DNA of 64,000 nucleotides, from assembly GCF_022346995.1 (NCBI RefSeq), contig NZ_JAKRNM010000001.1, positions 1,984,001-2,048,000 on the forward strand. Reading direction: 5' to 3'. Every line of letters starts with the position of its first letter. Positions within the stretch are counted from its first letter, which is position 1. Of this stretch, positions 9,290-19,096 are shown one piece after another. The position numbers were made by a program, and so were the translations under genes. A model generated the notes under the pieces. The model saw only the letters and a program-made list of their open reading frames with translations, was not told where the DNA came from and made no database searches. The stretch is from Paenibacillus sp. ACRRY (GTDB taxonomy: Bacteria; Bacillota; Bacilli; Paenibacillales; Paenibacillaceae).

Positions 9290-10729
9290 GTGAATATTCA
9301 ATTGGTACCGTTGCATTATGTATATTTGGCTTTTATCGTACTCATTATAGCCGTCATGATACGGCGCCGGGATACTACGATCATCTGTGTTGCCGGGATT
9401 ATGACGATTGGATTACTGGCAACAGAGACGTTAAGTGGTGCGGTGTCAGGAATCTTCAATAGTTTTGTATACGCTGCGAAAGAACTGCTCAGCACGATCT
9501 TTATCATCTCGATCATTGTCGCCATGAGCCGGGTACTGATTCGCACAGGTATTAATGAAGTAATGGTTGCTCCACTAACCCGATTTATCCGTTCTCCGCA
9601 GGTTGCATATTGGGGAATTGGGCTGATCATGATGACGGTCTCCCTGTTTTTTTGGCCTTCACCAGCGGTAGCGCTGGTCGGAGCAGTTTTGCTTCCCGTT
9701 GCCGTTCGTGTAGGACTTCCACCCATTGGTGCCGCCATCGCAATGAATCTGTTCGGACATGGTATCGCCCTCTCGGGAGACTATATCATTCAAGGGGCAC
9801 CCAAACTGACAGCAGATGCAGCCGGCCTTCCGGTTACTTCCGTCATGACGGCAAGCATTCCGCTGGTCCTCGTGATGGGTGCAGTATCCACACTGACGGC
9901 CTTCTGGATGTTACGAAACAAGATGAAAAGTGGCGTCGGGACTCAGATGCGTTCTCCTTTCCCAGGTGAACCATTAAACGGGGGTCCTTCTCCCTCCGAA
10001 ACTTTGGCTGGAGCCGGAGTCGTACCTGTACAACAACGTCAAGCGATCCCGATACGATTGCAGAAGGCATTCGCCCTACTTATTCCGTTGTTATTCGCAG
10101 TAGATGTTATCCTGATGTTTGTTCTTAAGCTTCAGGGCGGGGACGCTACAGCCTTAATTGGAGGTACTGCAGTACTAATCCTAATCACGGTCACCCTCGC
10201 AGCACATCGGCATGAAGGCCCTGAAGAGACAACGAATTATTTAATTGAAGGATTTCAGTTCGGCTTCAAAGTATTTGGCCCGGTTATCCCTATTGCAGCT
10301 TTCTTTTATCTGGGGGACGCAGCCATCACTGAATTGTTCAGTCACCCTCTACCCGATGGATCACATGGTATAGTGAACGACCTTGGTGTTGCTCTTGCGG
10401 GTCTGGTTCCCTTGAATGACACGGTAGGTGCGATCACGATGACCTTGATTGGAGCCGTTACAGGAATGGATGGTTCGGGGTTTTCAGGGATATCCCTGGT
10501 GGGGTCCATCGCTTCAATGTTTGCCGGCACAGCAGATTCAGCCCCCGTATTAACAGCACTCGGTCAAGTTGCTGCCATCTGGGTCGGCGGAGGTACCTTA
10601 ATCCCTTGGGCTTTGATTCCAGCTGCTGCCATCTGCGGAGTCAGTCCATTTGAACTGGCGCGTCGCAACCTGAAGCCGGTACTGCTTGGTTTAACGGTCA
10701 CGACGATCGTCGCCATCTTCTTACTATAA
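9290..10729 (+). CDS. Polytopic membrane transporter, family uncertain
   Basis: This gene encodes 479 residues with roughly twelve hydrophobic helices and short loops, plus one polar loop at about residues 220-255. The overall look (two similar halves, Gly/Pro-rich re-entrant segments such as FWPSPAVALVGAVLLP, and GTADSAPVLTALGQ late in the protein) resembles secondary transporters of the ion-transporter superfamily (GntP, DcuC or citrate types), but I cannot name the family or substrate. The start is a GTG at 9290, placed eight bases after AAGGAGG; an upstream ATG (9239) has no ribosome site. It is a single gene, convergent with the DUF4269 gene. Confidence 0.72.
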   Translation: MNIQLVPLHYVYLAFIVLIIAVMIRRRDTTIICVAGIMTIGLLATETLSGAVSGIFNSFVYAAKELLSTIFIISIIVAMSRVLIRTGINEVMVAPLTRFIRSPQVAYWGIGLIMMTVSLFFWPSPAVALVGAVLLPVAVRVGLPPIGAAIAMNLFGHGIALSGDYIIQGAPKLTADAAGLPVTSVMTASIPLVLVMGAVSTLTAFWMLRNKMKSGVGTQMRSPFPGEPLNGGPSPSETLAGAGVVPVQQRQAIPIRLQKAFALLIPLLFAVDVILMFVLKLQGGDATALIGGTAVLILITVTLAAHRHEGPEETTNYLIEGFQFGFKVFGPVIPIAAFFYLGDAAITELFSHPLPDGSHGIVNDLGVALAGLVPLNDTVGAITMTLIGAVTGMDGSGFSGISLVGSIASMFAGTADSAPVLTALGQVAAIWVGGGTLIPWALIPAAAICGVSPFELARRNLKPVLLGLTVTTIVAIFLL

Positions 10730-10747
10730 TTCGTGTAATCCTTTTAC

Positions 10748-11341
10748 CTATTTTTGAAATAAAGTACGCTGCCTGGCCCAGAGCCATAGTTTGTGCCTGC
10801 TCCAATCGGCTAGATGCAGCAGCTCCACATAAGGGTCACCCTGTAATCCGAGCACTGCGGCAAAGGCTGGCTCTGTCTTCAATCCAACCGATTTCAGTCT
10901 GCGGATCTCGGCGTGACCTTCGGCACCCCAGAGCTGCAATAACTCCCACTCGACTAACATATGAAGGTAAGCGTTTTGTTTATTGACCGGCAACGATTGG
11001 GCGTAAATCTCCAATGGCCAACCCTCAATCTGAAAAGAACAGGTCACATAGGCACTAGGAACATCCCCACCTAGCCCCGTTCCGCGTTGACAAGAAAAAT
11101 GCTCCATCCCGCTAAAATGCTGAGTCACTACCATCTCGAACGCGTTCAGATCAGGAGCTTCACACAAGATATCAAGATCACTGCCAGGAATGTCTATATC
11201 AATGGGTACGGTTCCTGCCGGATAAGGGGTATATGCCTCCAAAATGGAGAACAATTCACTCTGCAGGAGCACCCGGTAAGCATCCCGCTGCCGTTCGTTC
11301 CCGGAAGCCAGATGTGCCAAAACCTCAGCAGTTGTCTTCAT
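10748..11341 (-). CDS. DUF4269 protein (nucleotidyltransferase-like)
   Basis: A 197-residue soluble protein of the DUF4269 family, recognised from the central segment IDIDIPGSDLDILCEA, whose spaced acidic residues recall the metal-binding Asp pair of the nucleotidyltransferase fold, and from the C-terminal end with YVELLHLADWS. The biochemical role of the family is not established. Its start lies about 20 bases from the end of the ywbE gene upstream, so the two may be co-transcribed. Confidence 0.75.
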   Translation of the reverse strand: MKTTAEVLAHLASGNERQRDAYRVLLQSELFSILEAYTPYPAGTVPIDIDIPGSDLDILCEAPDLNAFEMVVTQHFSGMEHFSCQRGTGLGGDVPSAYVTCSFQIEGWPLEIYAQSLPVNKQNAYLHMLVEWELLQLWGAEGHAEIRRLKSVGLKTEPAFAAVLGLQGDPYVELLHLADWSRHKLWLWARQRTLFQK

Positions 11342-11360
11342 GGAACCTGGGGCAGCCGAA

Positions 11361-11567
11361 TCATTCCGCTGCTCCTGTGATCACCTGTTTCACACGACCA
11401 ACTTGCCCACTTGTCAGGCGAACCTTGATGCCATGGGGATGCGTGGGTGACTTGGTCAGCAAATCCTTGACGATTCCCCTCGTCAGTTTACCTGTGGGCT
11501 GATCTTGTTTCAGTACGATATCCACTTCCAGGCCTGGTTTAATGTTCACTCGTTGTTGTCCGTTCAT
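11361..11567 (-). CDS. ywbE: YwbE family protein
   Basis: A 68-residue protein of the YwbE family, found across Firmicutes and some proteobacteria, of unknown function. The whole length fits the family: a basic N-terminus, then LKQDQPTGKLTRGIVKDLLT, SPTHPHGIKVRL and a final GQVGRVKQV. The small beta-rich fold hints at nucleic-acid binding, but that is inference. ATG 11567 is selected because AAGGAGAGG lies nine bases upstream; the in-frame upstream extension reads through that site. Confidence 0.85.
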   Translation of the reverse strand: MNGQQRVNIKPGLEVDIVLKQDQPTGKLTRGIVKDLLTKSPTHPHGIKVRLTSGQVGRVKQVITGAAE

Positions 11568-11694
11568 AATGCAATCCTCTCCTTCCTCTTGCAACGTCAA
11601 TCCATTCAGCTAGTTAGAGCAAAGCTTCATCTATTGTAAATCTTTTGGATTTAAAACAAAAGCCATGCCCGCTGCATGGTAACGTGCAGCGACC

Positions 11695-12165
11695 TTATTT
11701 CGGGTCTGAATCCGGAAGGGATGATTTGCTCTTCATCTCCCGCAGAGCGGATCGATAGACCTCATCCGCACTCTTTTCAACTTCATTAGAGGTGGTTATA
11801 ACCGGTTCCTCTTGAGGTTCAGCAGGCTTGCGAAAATGAAGCAGAGCCCGACGGTACTCACTATCGTTTCCTTTTGTTTGAGTTTCCTGCTGCCTGGCTT
11901 GATGGCTCACTTCAAACCTGTTTTTCGGCAGTTCAGTTTCCGTCTTCCTCTCTCCTGGTCCATTCGGTTCCGTATAATCCACCGGGTCTGACGAATCCAG
12001 CAATTGTTCCTCTGGCTGCTCGTTCCCCTGCACAAGGACAGGCTCCCGCTCCGTCTCAGCCGTTTGGGCAGCTTTGGCTTCTGCAGCTCTGCGGGTTGAT
12101 TTTGAGTTAAAGATCATGAGAAAAATAACCCCGAGTAAAACAATTACTGCCAATATAATCAACAT
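11695..12165 (-). CDS. Single-pass membrane protein with charged tail, unknown function
   Basis: A 156-residue protein with one hydrophobic N-terminal helix (about residues 2-18) and a hydrophilic, Glu/Lys/Gln-rich, probably disordered tail. No domain is recognised. A good AAGGAGG site lies upstream of ATG 12165. It is a lone gene; the downstream ywbE gene starts about 130 bases away. The composition resembles the YtxH-like or other small anchor proteins of Firmicutes, but no family motif is visible. Confidence 0.65.
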   Translation of the reverse strand: MLIILAVIVLLGVIFLMIFNSKSTRRAAEAKAAQTAETEREPVLVQGNEQPEEQLLDSSDPVDYTEPNGPGERKTETELPKNRFEVSHQARQQETQTKGNDSEYRRALLHFRKPAEPQEEPVITTSNEVEKSADEVYRSALREMKSKSSLPDSDPK

Positions 12166-12324
12166 CTGAGTATCCTCCTTGTCATCGCCTGTGGCAACTT
12201 ATCAATATATTGGTTCCCCAATCTGCGAATTATATTTCATGTTGTTTCGTATAGAGCAGCTGAGTACCGGGAATGCTCCAAACAGGATTGTCAGCAGAAG
12301 AACATATTAGGAGGAATGAACCAT

Positions 12325-12960
12325 ATGAACTCTCGTGCCATATTGATCAATATCATTGTCATTCTGGTGATTTTGGGGGCAGGTGCCGCAGGCATATACT
12401 ACTACAACCAATCCACCAGCTATGTGAAAACGGATAATGCGTTAGTCACGGGTCAGCCCATATCCATCGCTTCCACCGTTAGCGGTGAGCTCCAAACGTG
12501 GAAAGGGAAAGTAGGTACCTCCTATAATCAAGGGGATACGATCGGAACCGTCTCTGCAGGCGGCAAATCAACTCCAATCACCATGCCTGTTGCCGGCACC
12601 GTTGTCCAGGCAACCGCTGTAGAGAACTCATTGGTATCTGCAGGTAATCCACTGGCTAGAGCCTATGATTTTAATAACTTGTATGTGACCGCGAATGTGG
12701 AAGAAACCGTCATCGACAAAATCAAAAGCGGACAAATCGTTGACGTATACATCGATGCATTTCCAGATACCACACTAACAGGCAAAGTGGATCAGATTGG
12801 GCTCGCTACGGCTTCATCCTTCTCCCTATTGCCGTCATCCAATACCAATGCCAATTACACCAAAGTTACGCAGGTTATCCCGATTACCATTACGATTGAG
12901 GGTTACAAAGGTCTGGGTGTTGTCCCTGGCATGAGCGCCACTGTGCGCGTCCATATATAA
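12325..12960 (+). CDS. HlyD/EmrA-type efflux adaptor protein
   Basis: This is a membrane-fusion adaptor working with the exporter encoded next. It is 211 residues, with one N-terminal helix (about 6-26), then a beta-barrel and lipoyl-like half-motifs (YVKTDNALVTG at the start, GKVDQIGLATASSF and VVPGMSATVRVHI at the end). It lacks the long coiled-coil hairpin of Gram-negative EmrA, as expected for a cell without an outer membrane. The second ATG (12325) is preferred because AGGAGG lies ten bases upstream; the first ATG (12316) would touch it. The exporter gene starts nine bases after its stop. Confidence 0.85.
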   Translation: MNSRAILINIIVILVILGAGAAGIYYYNQSTSYVKTDNALVTGQPISIASTVSGELQTWKGKVGTSYNQGDTIGTVSAGGKSTPITMPVAGTVVQATAVENSLVSAGNPLARAYDFNNLYVTANVEETVIDKIKSGQIVDVYIDAFPDTTLTGKVDQIGLATASSFSLLPSSNTNANYTKVTQVIPITITIEGYKGLGVVPGMSATVRVHI

Positions 12961-12969
12961 GGTCTGCCG

Positions 12970-14511
12970 ATGGATAATCAATTGCCGCTCGGAAGAACCA
13001 TTGCCGTCCTGCTGCTCGGCGCCTTTATCGCCATTCTGAATCAGACTCTGCTTAATGTGGCGATCCCCCATCTGATGAATGACTTCAACGTCTCGGCTAC
13101 AACAGTGCAATGGCTATCGACTGCCTATTTGCTCGTAAATGGAGTGCTCATCCCCATTACAGCCTATCTGATTGAATCATTCGGGACACGTAAACTATTC
13201 ATCACAGCGATGCTGCTGTTCACCGTTGGTTCTGCCATCTGTGCAATCAGTCCGGGATTTACGGTCATGCTGATTGGTCGTATTGTACAAGCCAGTGGTG
13301 CCGGCATTATCATGCCGCTGGTCATGAACGTATTTTTAACCGTATTCCCTCCCGAGAAGCGAGGAACAGCGATGGGTACCATGGGAATAGCCATGATGTT
13401 TGCTCCAGCCATTGGTCCTACCTTGTCAGGCTGGATTGTGGAGCACTACACATGGCGCATTCTGTTCTATATGGTTATCCCGCTGGCTTTGCTCGATATC
13501 CTGTTTGCTTTTATCTGGCTGCGAAATGTGTCCAAGCTCAGTTCTCCCAAATTCGATGCGTATGGTGCTCTCTTTTCAACGATCGGATTCGGGTTCCTGC
13601 TGTATGGATTCAGCTCTGCCGGTGACAAGGGGTGGAGCAGTGCAATTGTACTGTTGACCTTGATCATCGGTATTCTGTTCATCACGTTCTTTGTTCTCAG
13701 GGAAACTGCAATGAAACATCCCTTGCTGGAGTTTCGTGTGTTTAAATATGATATTTTCACCATTTCCACACTGGTCAGTGCCACCATCAACATGGCACTT
13801 TTCGGGGGGATGCTTCTGTTACCCATCTATCTGCAAAATATAAGAGGTTTCTCCCCTCTGCAATCGGGTCTGCTGCTGCTGCCAGGTGCACTTCTGATGG
13901 GTGTCATGTCACCCATATCAGGAGCGTTATTCGACCGGATCGGCTCCCGGCCACTAGCTATTGTAGGCTTGCTGATCACGGCATTTTCTACCTTTGAATT
14001 CAGCAAATTGACCGGGGAAACGTCTTATGGTCACATTATGATGCTGTATACTCTTCGGAGCTTCGGCATGTCCATGCTGATGATGTCCGTGCAGACCGAG
14101 GGCCTTAACCAGTTACCCCCTCATTTGACCAGTCACGGTACTGCGATGTCCAATACGATCAGACAGGTAGCAGGTTCGATTGGAACAGCCCTGCTGATTA
14201 CCGTTATGGCTACACGCTCAGGCATTCATTTGGCTGACTTTAGCAATACGGTCACGACAACCAATGTGCCCCTGACTGAACAAGTCGGGCTGCTGGGCAC
14301 GCAGATGGCTGCCGTAGCAGGTGTGCCACCTGAACAGGGTTCTGCACTGGCGTTACAGCAGTTATACGGTATCGCAGTCCAGACCTCGACGATTGAAGGC
14401 ATTAACGATGCCTTTATTGTTGCCACCTGGATATCCATTATTGGTTTGATCCTTTCGCTGTTTCTGCGACGTGCAAGAACCCGCCCCCGTGCGGTGAAGA
14501 CTGAACAATAA
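12970..14511 (+). CDS. MFS drug exporter, DHA2 (EmrB/QacA) family, 14 helices
   Basis: This is a proton-driven multidrug exporter of 513 residues with about 14 membrane helices. DHA2 signatures are visible: LNVAIPHLMNDF in helix 1, WLSTAYLLVNGVLIP in helix 2, and the motif C-like stretch AIGPTLSGWIVEH in helix 5. It is co-transcribed with the HlyD-type adaptor. No TetR or MarR regulator lies beside the pair. The drug range cannot be told from sequence. A terminator follows at 14531. Confidence 0.9.
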   Translation: MDNQLPLGRTIAVLLLGAFIAILNQTLLNVAIPHLMNDFNVSATTVQWLSTAYLLVNGVLIPITAYLIESFGTRKLFITAMLLFTVGSAICAISPGFTVMLIGRIVQASGAGIIMPLVMNVFLTVFPPEKRGTAMGTMGIAMMFAPAIGPTLSGWIVEHYTWRILFYMVIPLALLDILFAFIWLRNVSKLSSPKFDAYGALFSTIGFGFLLYGFSSAGDKGWSSAIVLLTLIIGILFITFFVLRETAMKHPLLEFRVFKYDIFTISTLVSATINMALFGGMLLLPIYLQNIRGFSPLQSGLLLLPGALLMGVMSPISGALFDRIGSRPLAIVGLLITAFSTFEFSKLTGETSYGHIMMLYTLRSFGMSMLMMSVQTEGLNQLPPHLTSHGTAMSNTIRQVAGSIGTALLITVMATRSGIHLADFSNTVTTTNVPLTEQVGLLGTQMAAVAGVPPEQGSALALQQLYGIAVQTSTIEGINDAFIVATWISIIGLILSLFLRRARTRPRAVKTEQ

Positions 14512-14530
14512 TGCTACCTTGAACATCGTA

Positions 14531-14569
14531 AAAACCGCCGGTCTCTCCTATGAGAAACCGGCGGTTTTT
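14531..14569. terminator. Bidirectional terminator
   Basis: AAAACCGCCGGT and ACCGGCGGTTTT pair around a loop of about fourteen bases, with A-rich and T-rich flanks, so it can stop transcription from the exporter (plus) and the deacetylase (minus). Confidence 0.8.
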
Positions 14570-14581
14570 AGTTATGGAGCG

Positions 14582-15346
14582 CTATTTTAAGGAAACGCCA
14601 TCCTTCGCTGCTTCTTTTGCCTTCACTGCAAGCAGTTCTGATACGGTGACGAAACGGTATCCCTCTTGCTGAAGCTTGGGCAGTATTACTTTTAGCGCAG
14701 CAACAGTCTGGCTCCTTCCTTCCACCTTGTCGTGAAACAGTACGATATCCCCATTGCGCGCGTTTTTCAGCACCTTGTTCGTAATGGCTGCTACGCCAGG
14801 AGAAGCCCAGTCTCGGGTGTCCTGATGCCAAGACCATAACACAATGGTATAACCTTTTTGTTTTGCAACATCAATGACCATGTCATTGTAAAATCCGCCG
14901 GGGGGTCGGAACAGCAACGGACGTGGTACCCCAGCAGCCGTAATGGATTGCTCAGCCGCAACCATGTCCTGCGTAAACTTGTCCTTGGCTGTGGATTTGA
15001 CCGCATAAGTATGAGCGTAAGTATGATTCGCCACTTCATGCCCTTCCTGCTGTTCCTGCATGACCAGTTCAGGGTACTTTTCCGCCCATTTTCCCAGTAC
15101 AAAAAAAGTGCCCTTGGCTTGGTACTGCTTAAGCAAAGCCAGAATTTGCGAGGTCTGTACCGGATCAGGACCATCATCGAAGGTCAACGCAATGAGCTTG
15201 TCATGGGTAGGTACCTCCCACACAATCTCTCCTCGTTCTTCGTAATATTGACGATTCTTCTGTACCGGCTTTGCATAGGCAGAACTGGTGCCTAGCATGA
15301 GAATCAGGGTGAATAATCCGATCGTTCGGGCTGCCTTCAGGTTCAT
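14582..15346 (-). CDS. Secreted polysaccharide deacetylase (NodB domain)
   Basis: A 254-residue enzyme with a Sec signal peptide (cleavage near SSAYAKP). The NodB (carbohydrate esterase 4) domain has the catalytic Asp and metal-binding Asp in LTFDDGPDP (residues 54-62), the His pair in NHTYAH, and the RPPGGFYND groove motif. It probably removes N-acetyl groups from peptidoglycan or chitin-type chains outside the cell. It closely resembles the PdaA/PgdA-like secreted deacetylases of Bacillales; which one cannot be said. It is a single gene convergent with the exporter. Confidence 0.87.
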   Translation of the reverse strand: MNLKAARTIGLFTLILMLGTSSAYAKPVQKNRQYYEERGEIVWEVPTHDKLIALTFDDGPDPVQTSQILALLKQYQAKGTFFVLGKWAEKYPELVMQEQQEGHEVANHTYAHTYAVKSTAKDKFTQDMVAAEQSITAAGVPRPLLFRPPGGFYNDMVIDVAKQKGYTIVLWSWHQDTRDWASPGVAAITNKVLKNARNGDIVLFHDKVEGRSQTVAALKVILPKLQQEGYRFVTVSELLAVKAKEAAKDGVSLK

Positions 15347-15413
15347 GTTTAGGTCCTCTCTTTGTCGTCAAACGTAAACTCCCTGTTAGCATTTCCCGAA
15401 TTGCCGGAACTAT

Positions 15414-16352
15414 TTAACGGAAAATCTGGTCAATCACTGCGATCTCCTCGGCAGACAACTTCACATCCAAGGTTTTCAGATTGTTGATGACCTGTTCCGG
15501 TTTCTTGGCCCCTGGAATGAGTGCATCAATCGAAGGCTGAGTCAGGTACCAGGCCAGCACGAGATGTGCAACCTCTGCATTTTTGGATTCAGCAATGCTG
15601 CGAAGCTGTTCCACTTTGTCCAGATTGCGGATAAAGTTCTCACCAGTGAACAGCGGATTTTTGGCCCGTCCATCCTGGAAGGTCGTATCCCGATTATATT
15701 TACCACCCAGCAGTCCGGCTGCGAGCGGGAAGTATGGAACAAAAGAAATGTCATGCTCTGCCGTGTACGGAAGCAGTTCTTTCTCAGCCTCTCGTTTGAA
15801 CAGATTGTATTCGGATTGCAGCACATCCACGTAACCATCCCGGTTCGCTTCACGCAGCTGTTCGATGGAGAAGTTGGATACACCGATCGCGCGGATTTTG
15901 CCATCGTCTTTCAGTTGTTTTAATGCGCCTACTGCTTCATCCTTCGGCGTCTGCTCATCCGGAAAATGGATGTAGAACAAGTCGATGTAATCTGTCTGAA
16001 GACGTTTCAAGGCTTCCTCCACCGAGGCTTTCAGAAAAGCAGGAGAGTTATCAATCACCACGTTGCCATCCACGAATTTGTGGGCTGCCTTGGTGGCGAT
16101 GACGGTTTGCTGACGCAGCCCTGTTTCCTTCAGGACCTCTCCAATTAAACGCTCTGAATGTTCAGGTCCATAGATGAAAGCCGTATCCACAAAGTTAATA
16201 CCTTGTTTCAGCGCTGTACGAACCACTTCCTTGCCTGTTTCATCGTTCAGCATATCCGGGTAGATATTATGTCCCCCTACTGCATTTGCACCCAATCCTA
16301 TCGGGTTAACAAGCAGCTCGGTTTTTCCCAAGCGAGTCTGTTGTTGTGCCAT
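15414..16352 (-). CDS. Aldo/keto reductase
   Basis: A 312-residue NAD(P)H-dependent oxidoreductase with a TIM-barrel fold. The catalytic tetrad is complete: Asp and Tyr in VDTAFIYG, Lys in IATKAAH and His in LFYIHFPD. The cofactor-binding end [15 protein letters not shown] is present. Length is typical. AAGGAGATG precedes ATG 16352. The substrate is unknown; the gene is monocistronic between the deacetylase and the antiporter. Confidence 0.9.
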   Translation of the reverse strand: MAQQQTRLGKTELLVNPIGLGANAVGGHNIYPDMLNDETGKEVVRTALKQGINFVDTAFIYGPEHSERLIGEVLKETGLRQQTVIATKAAHKFVDGNVVIDNSPAFLKASVEEALKRLQTDYIDLFYIHFPDEQTPKDEAVGALKQLKDDGKIRAIGVSNFSIEQLREANRDGYVDVLQSEYNLFKREAEKELLPYTAEHDISFVPYFPLAAGLLGGKYNRDTTFQDGRAKNPLFTGENFIRNLDKVEQLRSIAESKNAEVAHLVLAWYLTQPSIDALIPGAKKPEQVINNLKTLDVKLSAEEIAVIDQIFR

Positions 16353-16470
16353 GATTCATCCATCTCCTTTTCCTGAGCGTTGGTTAGATGCATAACATAA
16401 GAAAGTTCTTCTTACGATGAACCCATTATATCAAAACCATATACATATATAAAATATCGGATTTATCGGA

Positions 16471-18495
16471 TTAGCTATTTTTCAGTACGGTCGCTTCAAC
16501 GTCGTTGATGAATCGGCGCAGCTTCGCAGCCACATCTCGATTGATTTCACCATTCTCATACAACTGTTGTACCGTGTTACGCTGCTCTTGAATGGCTACC
16601 ATTTGCAGCTCAAGCTTCTCCTGATTGAACGGATCTTCGGTCTTGCCCTGATTCCAACTTCTTAGTCTGGCGATCACCCGCTCATACTTGGCAATCACGG
16701 ACAGAGCCACAGGCCGATTGCCATCGTTCATATGAGCACGAATGGACTTGATAGCCGCTTCCGAAGTACGAAGTTTAACCTGACGAAACAGATCTGCATT
16801 TTCAATCATAAACGGCTGCTCCGGTTTTTCCGAACGATTCGTAAAGAGATGCCCAAGTACACGTCCGATCTCGCTAATGGAGAACATCATCTGTGTATTG
16901 GTGCGATTGGCCAGCATCATTTCCTTACGGTCCAGCCAGCTGTTACATTTAAACGCCGCTTCAGACGCAATCACGTTCTCATCCATCATATTTTCAATTT
17001 CCTTGCGCTCCGCCCGCGTACCAATAAGATTAATGGCCGTTTCCTGCTTCAATATATCCTTGCGTTTGCCCGCCGTCATCTGTCCTGCAGCCTGCCTGAT
17101 GTATTTTGATAAATCAGAGACTACAGCAAGTGCCGCAGCTTTGTTCTCGTCGGTCATCTCGGACTTGACTGCCCGAATGGCCGCATTAAGCATAATGTCC
17201 TGTGCCTTTCGTTCTGTCGTTTGCTGAGAGCCATCAGCAGCTTTTTCATCATTCTTGGCGAGTACAGGCAGAAACACGCTTGCCGCGATTAACGTAAACA
17301 GAATGACTCCGGCTGCCAGGAATATGATCAAATCCCGTTCCGGGAAAGGGGATCCATCCTGAAGCACATAGGGGATGGAGAATGCACCCGCAAGGGTTAC
17401 TGCGCCTCTCACACCTGATAGGGAGATGATGGTCATCTCTTTCAACCTTGGTTTTCCAATCGGGGACTTCTTGCGAAACCACTCATTTCCCTGCCAGAAC
17501 AGATAGATCCAGACAAAACGGAGCAGTAACAACAACACGGATATTAGTCCTACATACCCCAGTACCTGCAGATTGTTAAAGGTTACATTCTTAAAGATTG
17601 TACTCAGCACATCCGGAATCTGGACACCCAGAATGACAAACACCAAACCATTCAGAATAAATAAAATAACGGACCACGTGCTTGCAGAGACTACCTGCAT
17701 CTTCAACTGAACCGATTCAGTTCGGTCACGTTCAATGGCATGGATAATACCTCCCGCCACAACGGCCAAAATGCCTGAGACGCCAATCTCTTCACTCACC
17801 AGATAAATAACGAATGGCGTAAGAATCTGCAGCAGCATATGTATGGTGACGTCCTCCATGCCCAAACGCCGAATCCAAACACCGAGCCGAATGAGCAGAA
17901 AGGATAGCAACGCCCCTACCAGCAGACCACCAATGGCAATGATGAGAAAGCTAAACGATGCCTCAGCCAAAGAGAAAACGCCTGTAACCGTTGCTGCTAT
18001 GGCAAATTTAAATGCAACCAGGCCGGATGCATCGTTCATCAAAGCTTCGCCTTCAAGAAGTCTATGTATGCTTTTGGGCAGATGTACACGCCCTGCCATA
18101 GCGCCAACGGCTACTGCATCGGTCGGGGACAGGATGGCTGCAAGAGCAAAAGCGGCAGGCAGCGGAATAGTTGGAATCAGCCAATGAATGGCATAACCAG
18201 CCACAACTACGGTCACGAAGACCAATCCCAGTGCCAGCAGCAGAATGGGAGCCCTTAAATTCCACAGTTCATGCCTTGGTGTTCGTTTGCCATCGTTGTA
18301 TAACAGTGGAGCGATAAAGAGTACAAAAAACAGTTCCGGATTCAATGGCAGATGTACCCCAGCTGGAAGTAGCGCAATCGCTACCCCGAGGACAATCTGA
18401 ATGAGCGGAACCGGGATGAACGGTACAAACCGATTCAAGATGTTCGATAAACCGATAAGTACCAGTAATACAAGTACCGCAATAAACAATTCCAT
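16471..18495 (-). CDS. Na+/H+ antiporter, CPA1 (NhaP) family
   Basis: This is a cation/proton antiporter of 674 residues. The membrane domain (about residues 1-415, some 12 helices) carries the ion-site motifs LSPTDAVAVGAM and GEALMNDASGL. The C-terminal 250 residues form a charged cytoplasmic regulatory tail typical of bacterial CPA1 proteins such as YjcE. It likely exports Na+ (or K+) for pH and salt homeostasis. The ATG at 18495 follows AGGAAAGGG. It is a single gene. Confidence 0.9.
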   Translation of the reverse strand: MELFIAVLVLLVLIGLSNILNRFVPFIPVPLIQIVLGVAIALLPAGVHLPLNPELFFVLFIAPLLYNDGKRTPRHELWNLRAPILLLALGLVFVTVVVAGYAIHWLIPTIPLPAAFALAAILSPTDAVAVGAMAGRVHLPKSIHRLLEGEALMNDASGLVAFKFAIAATVTGVFSLAEASFSFLIIAIGGLLVGALLSFLLIRLGVWIRRLGMEDVTIHMLLQILTPFVIYLVSEEIGVSGILAVVAGGIIHAIERDRTESVQLKMQVVSASTWSVILFILNGLVFVILGVQIPDVLSTIFKNVTFNNLQVLGYVGLISVLLLLLRFVWIYLFWQGNEWFRKKSPIGKPRLKEMTIISLSGVRGAVTLAGAFSIPYVLQDGSPFPERDLIIFLAAGVILFTLIAASVFLPVLAKNDEKAADGSQQTTERKAQDIMLNAAIRAVKSEMTDENKAAALAVVSDLSKYIRQAAGQMTAGKRKDILKQETAINLIGTRAERKEIENMMDENVIASEAAFKCNSWLDRKEMMLANRTNTQMMFSISEIGRVLGHLFTNRSEKPEQPFMIENADLFRQVKLRTSEAAIKSIRAHMNDGNRPVALSVIAKYERVIARLRSWNQGKTEDPFNQEKLELQMVAIQEQRNTVQQLYENGEINRDVAAKLRRFINDVEATVLKNS

Positions 18496-18707
18496 GATGG
18501 TAATCCCTTTCCTCTAAATGAAGTAATAACCCAATCGGAGTAGTCTTATTTTAACATATATCTGTTTTTGTTATAAAAATGTTGTCATATCCATTACCCC
18601 GATAGTGCAGACAAGAATAGCACAGAGCAAGAATTCAGTTTGGATTTGTTTATAAGATGTTACAATATGCTCAGGACAATACCCGTTTGGAAAGGAACTT
18701 GGTAACT

Positions 18708-19007
18708 ATGGCATTTGGAATTAATCGGCAGGAGTTGTCAGAATGGAAAGACCGTGTATCTCGCGGTGAACTTGCTTATCTTACTCATTTCTGGATAGAT
18801 CCGCGTTTCCCCGGTGTTACAAGCGTAACCAAAGTAGGCTGTTCGAATCTGGAACGGCTTGAACACTGGTGTCTGGAACATGGTCTTGATCCGCGTTATA
18901 TTCATCGGCGTCAACCTTTTCCCCATTTTGATCTGCTTGGACAGAAACAAAAAGAAATTTTGATGGAGATTGGCCTAACGGACCACATTCATCGCTTCCA
19001 TCTGTAA
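18708..19007 (+). CDS. Small conserved protein, YneQ-like
   Basis: A 99-residue soluble protein of unknown function. Its features (start MAFGINRQELSEWK, central THFWIDPRFPG followed by TKVGC, and late RRQPFPHFDLLG) resemble the Bacillus protein annotated YneQ from memory; the assignment needs a database search. ATG 18708 is preferred over 18657 because AAGGAAC lies nine bases upstream and the shorter form fits the remembered family length. Confidence 0.65.
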   Translation: MAFGINRQELSEWKDRVSRGELAYLTHFWIDPRFPGVTSVTKVGCSNLERLEHWCLEHGLDPRYIHRRQPFPHFDLLGQKQKEILMEIGLTDHIHRFHL

Positions 19008-19027
19008 TAGACAGCTTGAAAAATGAA

Positions 19028-19084
19028 AAGCGTCAGCCTTCAACATTCGTCCCTACCGGGGGCGAATCTTGAAGACTGACGCTT
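19028..19084 (-). terminator. Long hairpin terminator of the MarR gene
   Basis: Arms AAGCGTCAGCCTTCAA and TTGAAGACTGACGCTT pair with one mismatch, with further pairing inside. On the minus strand it is followed by TTCATTTTTC. It lies 12 bases after the MarR stop and may also act on the plus-strand gene. Confidence 0.7.
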
Positions 19085-19096
19085 CAATGCAGTTAA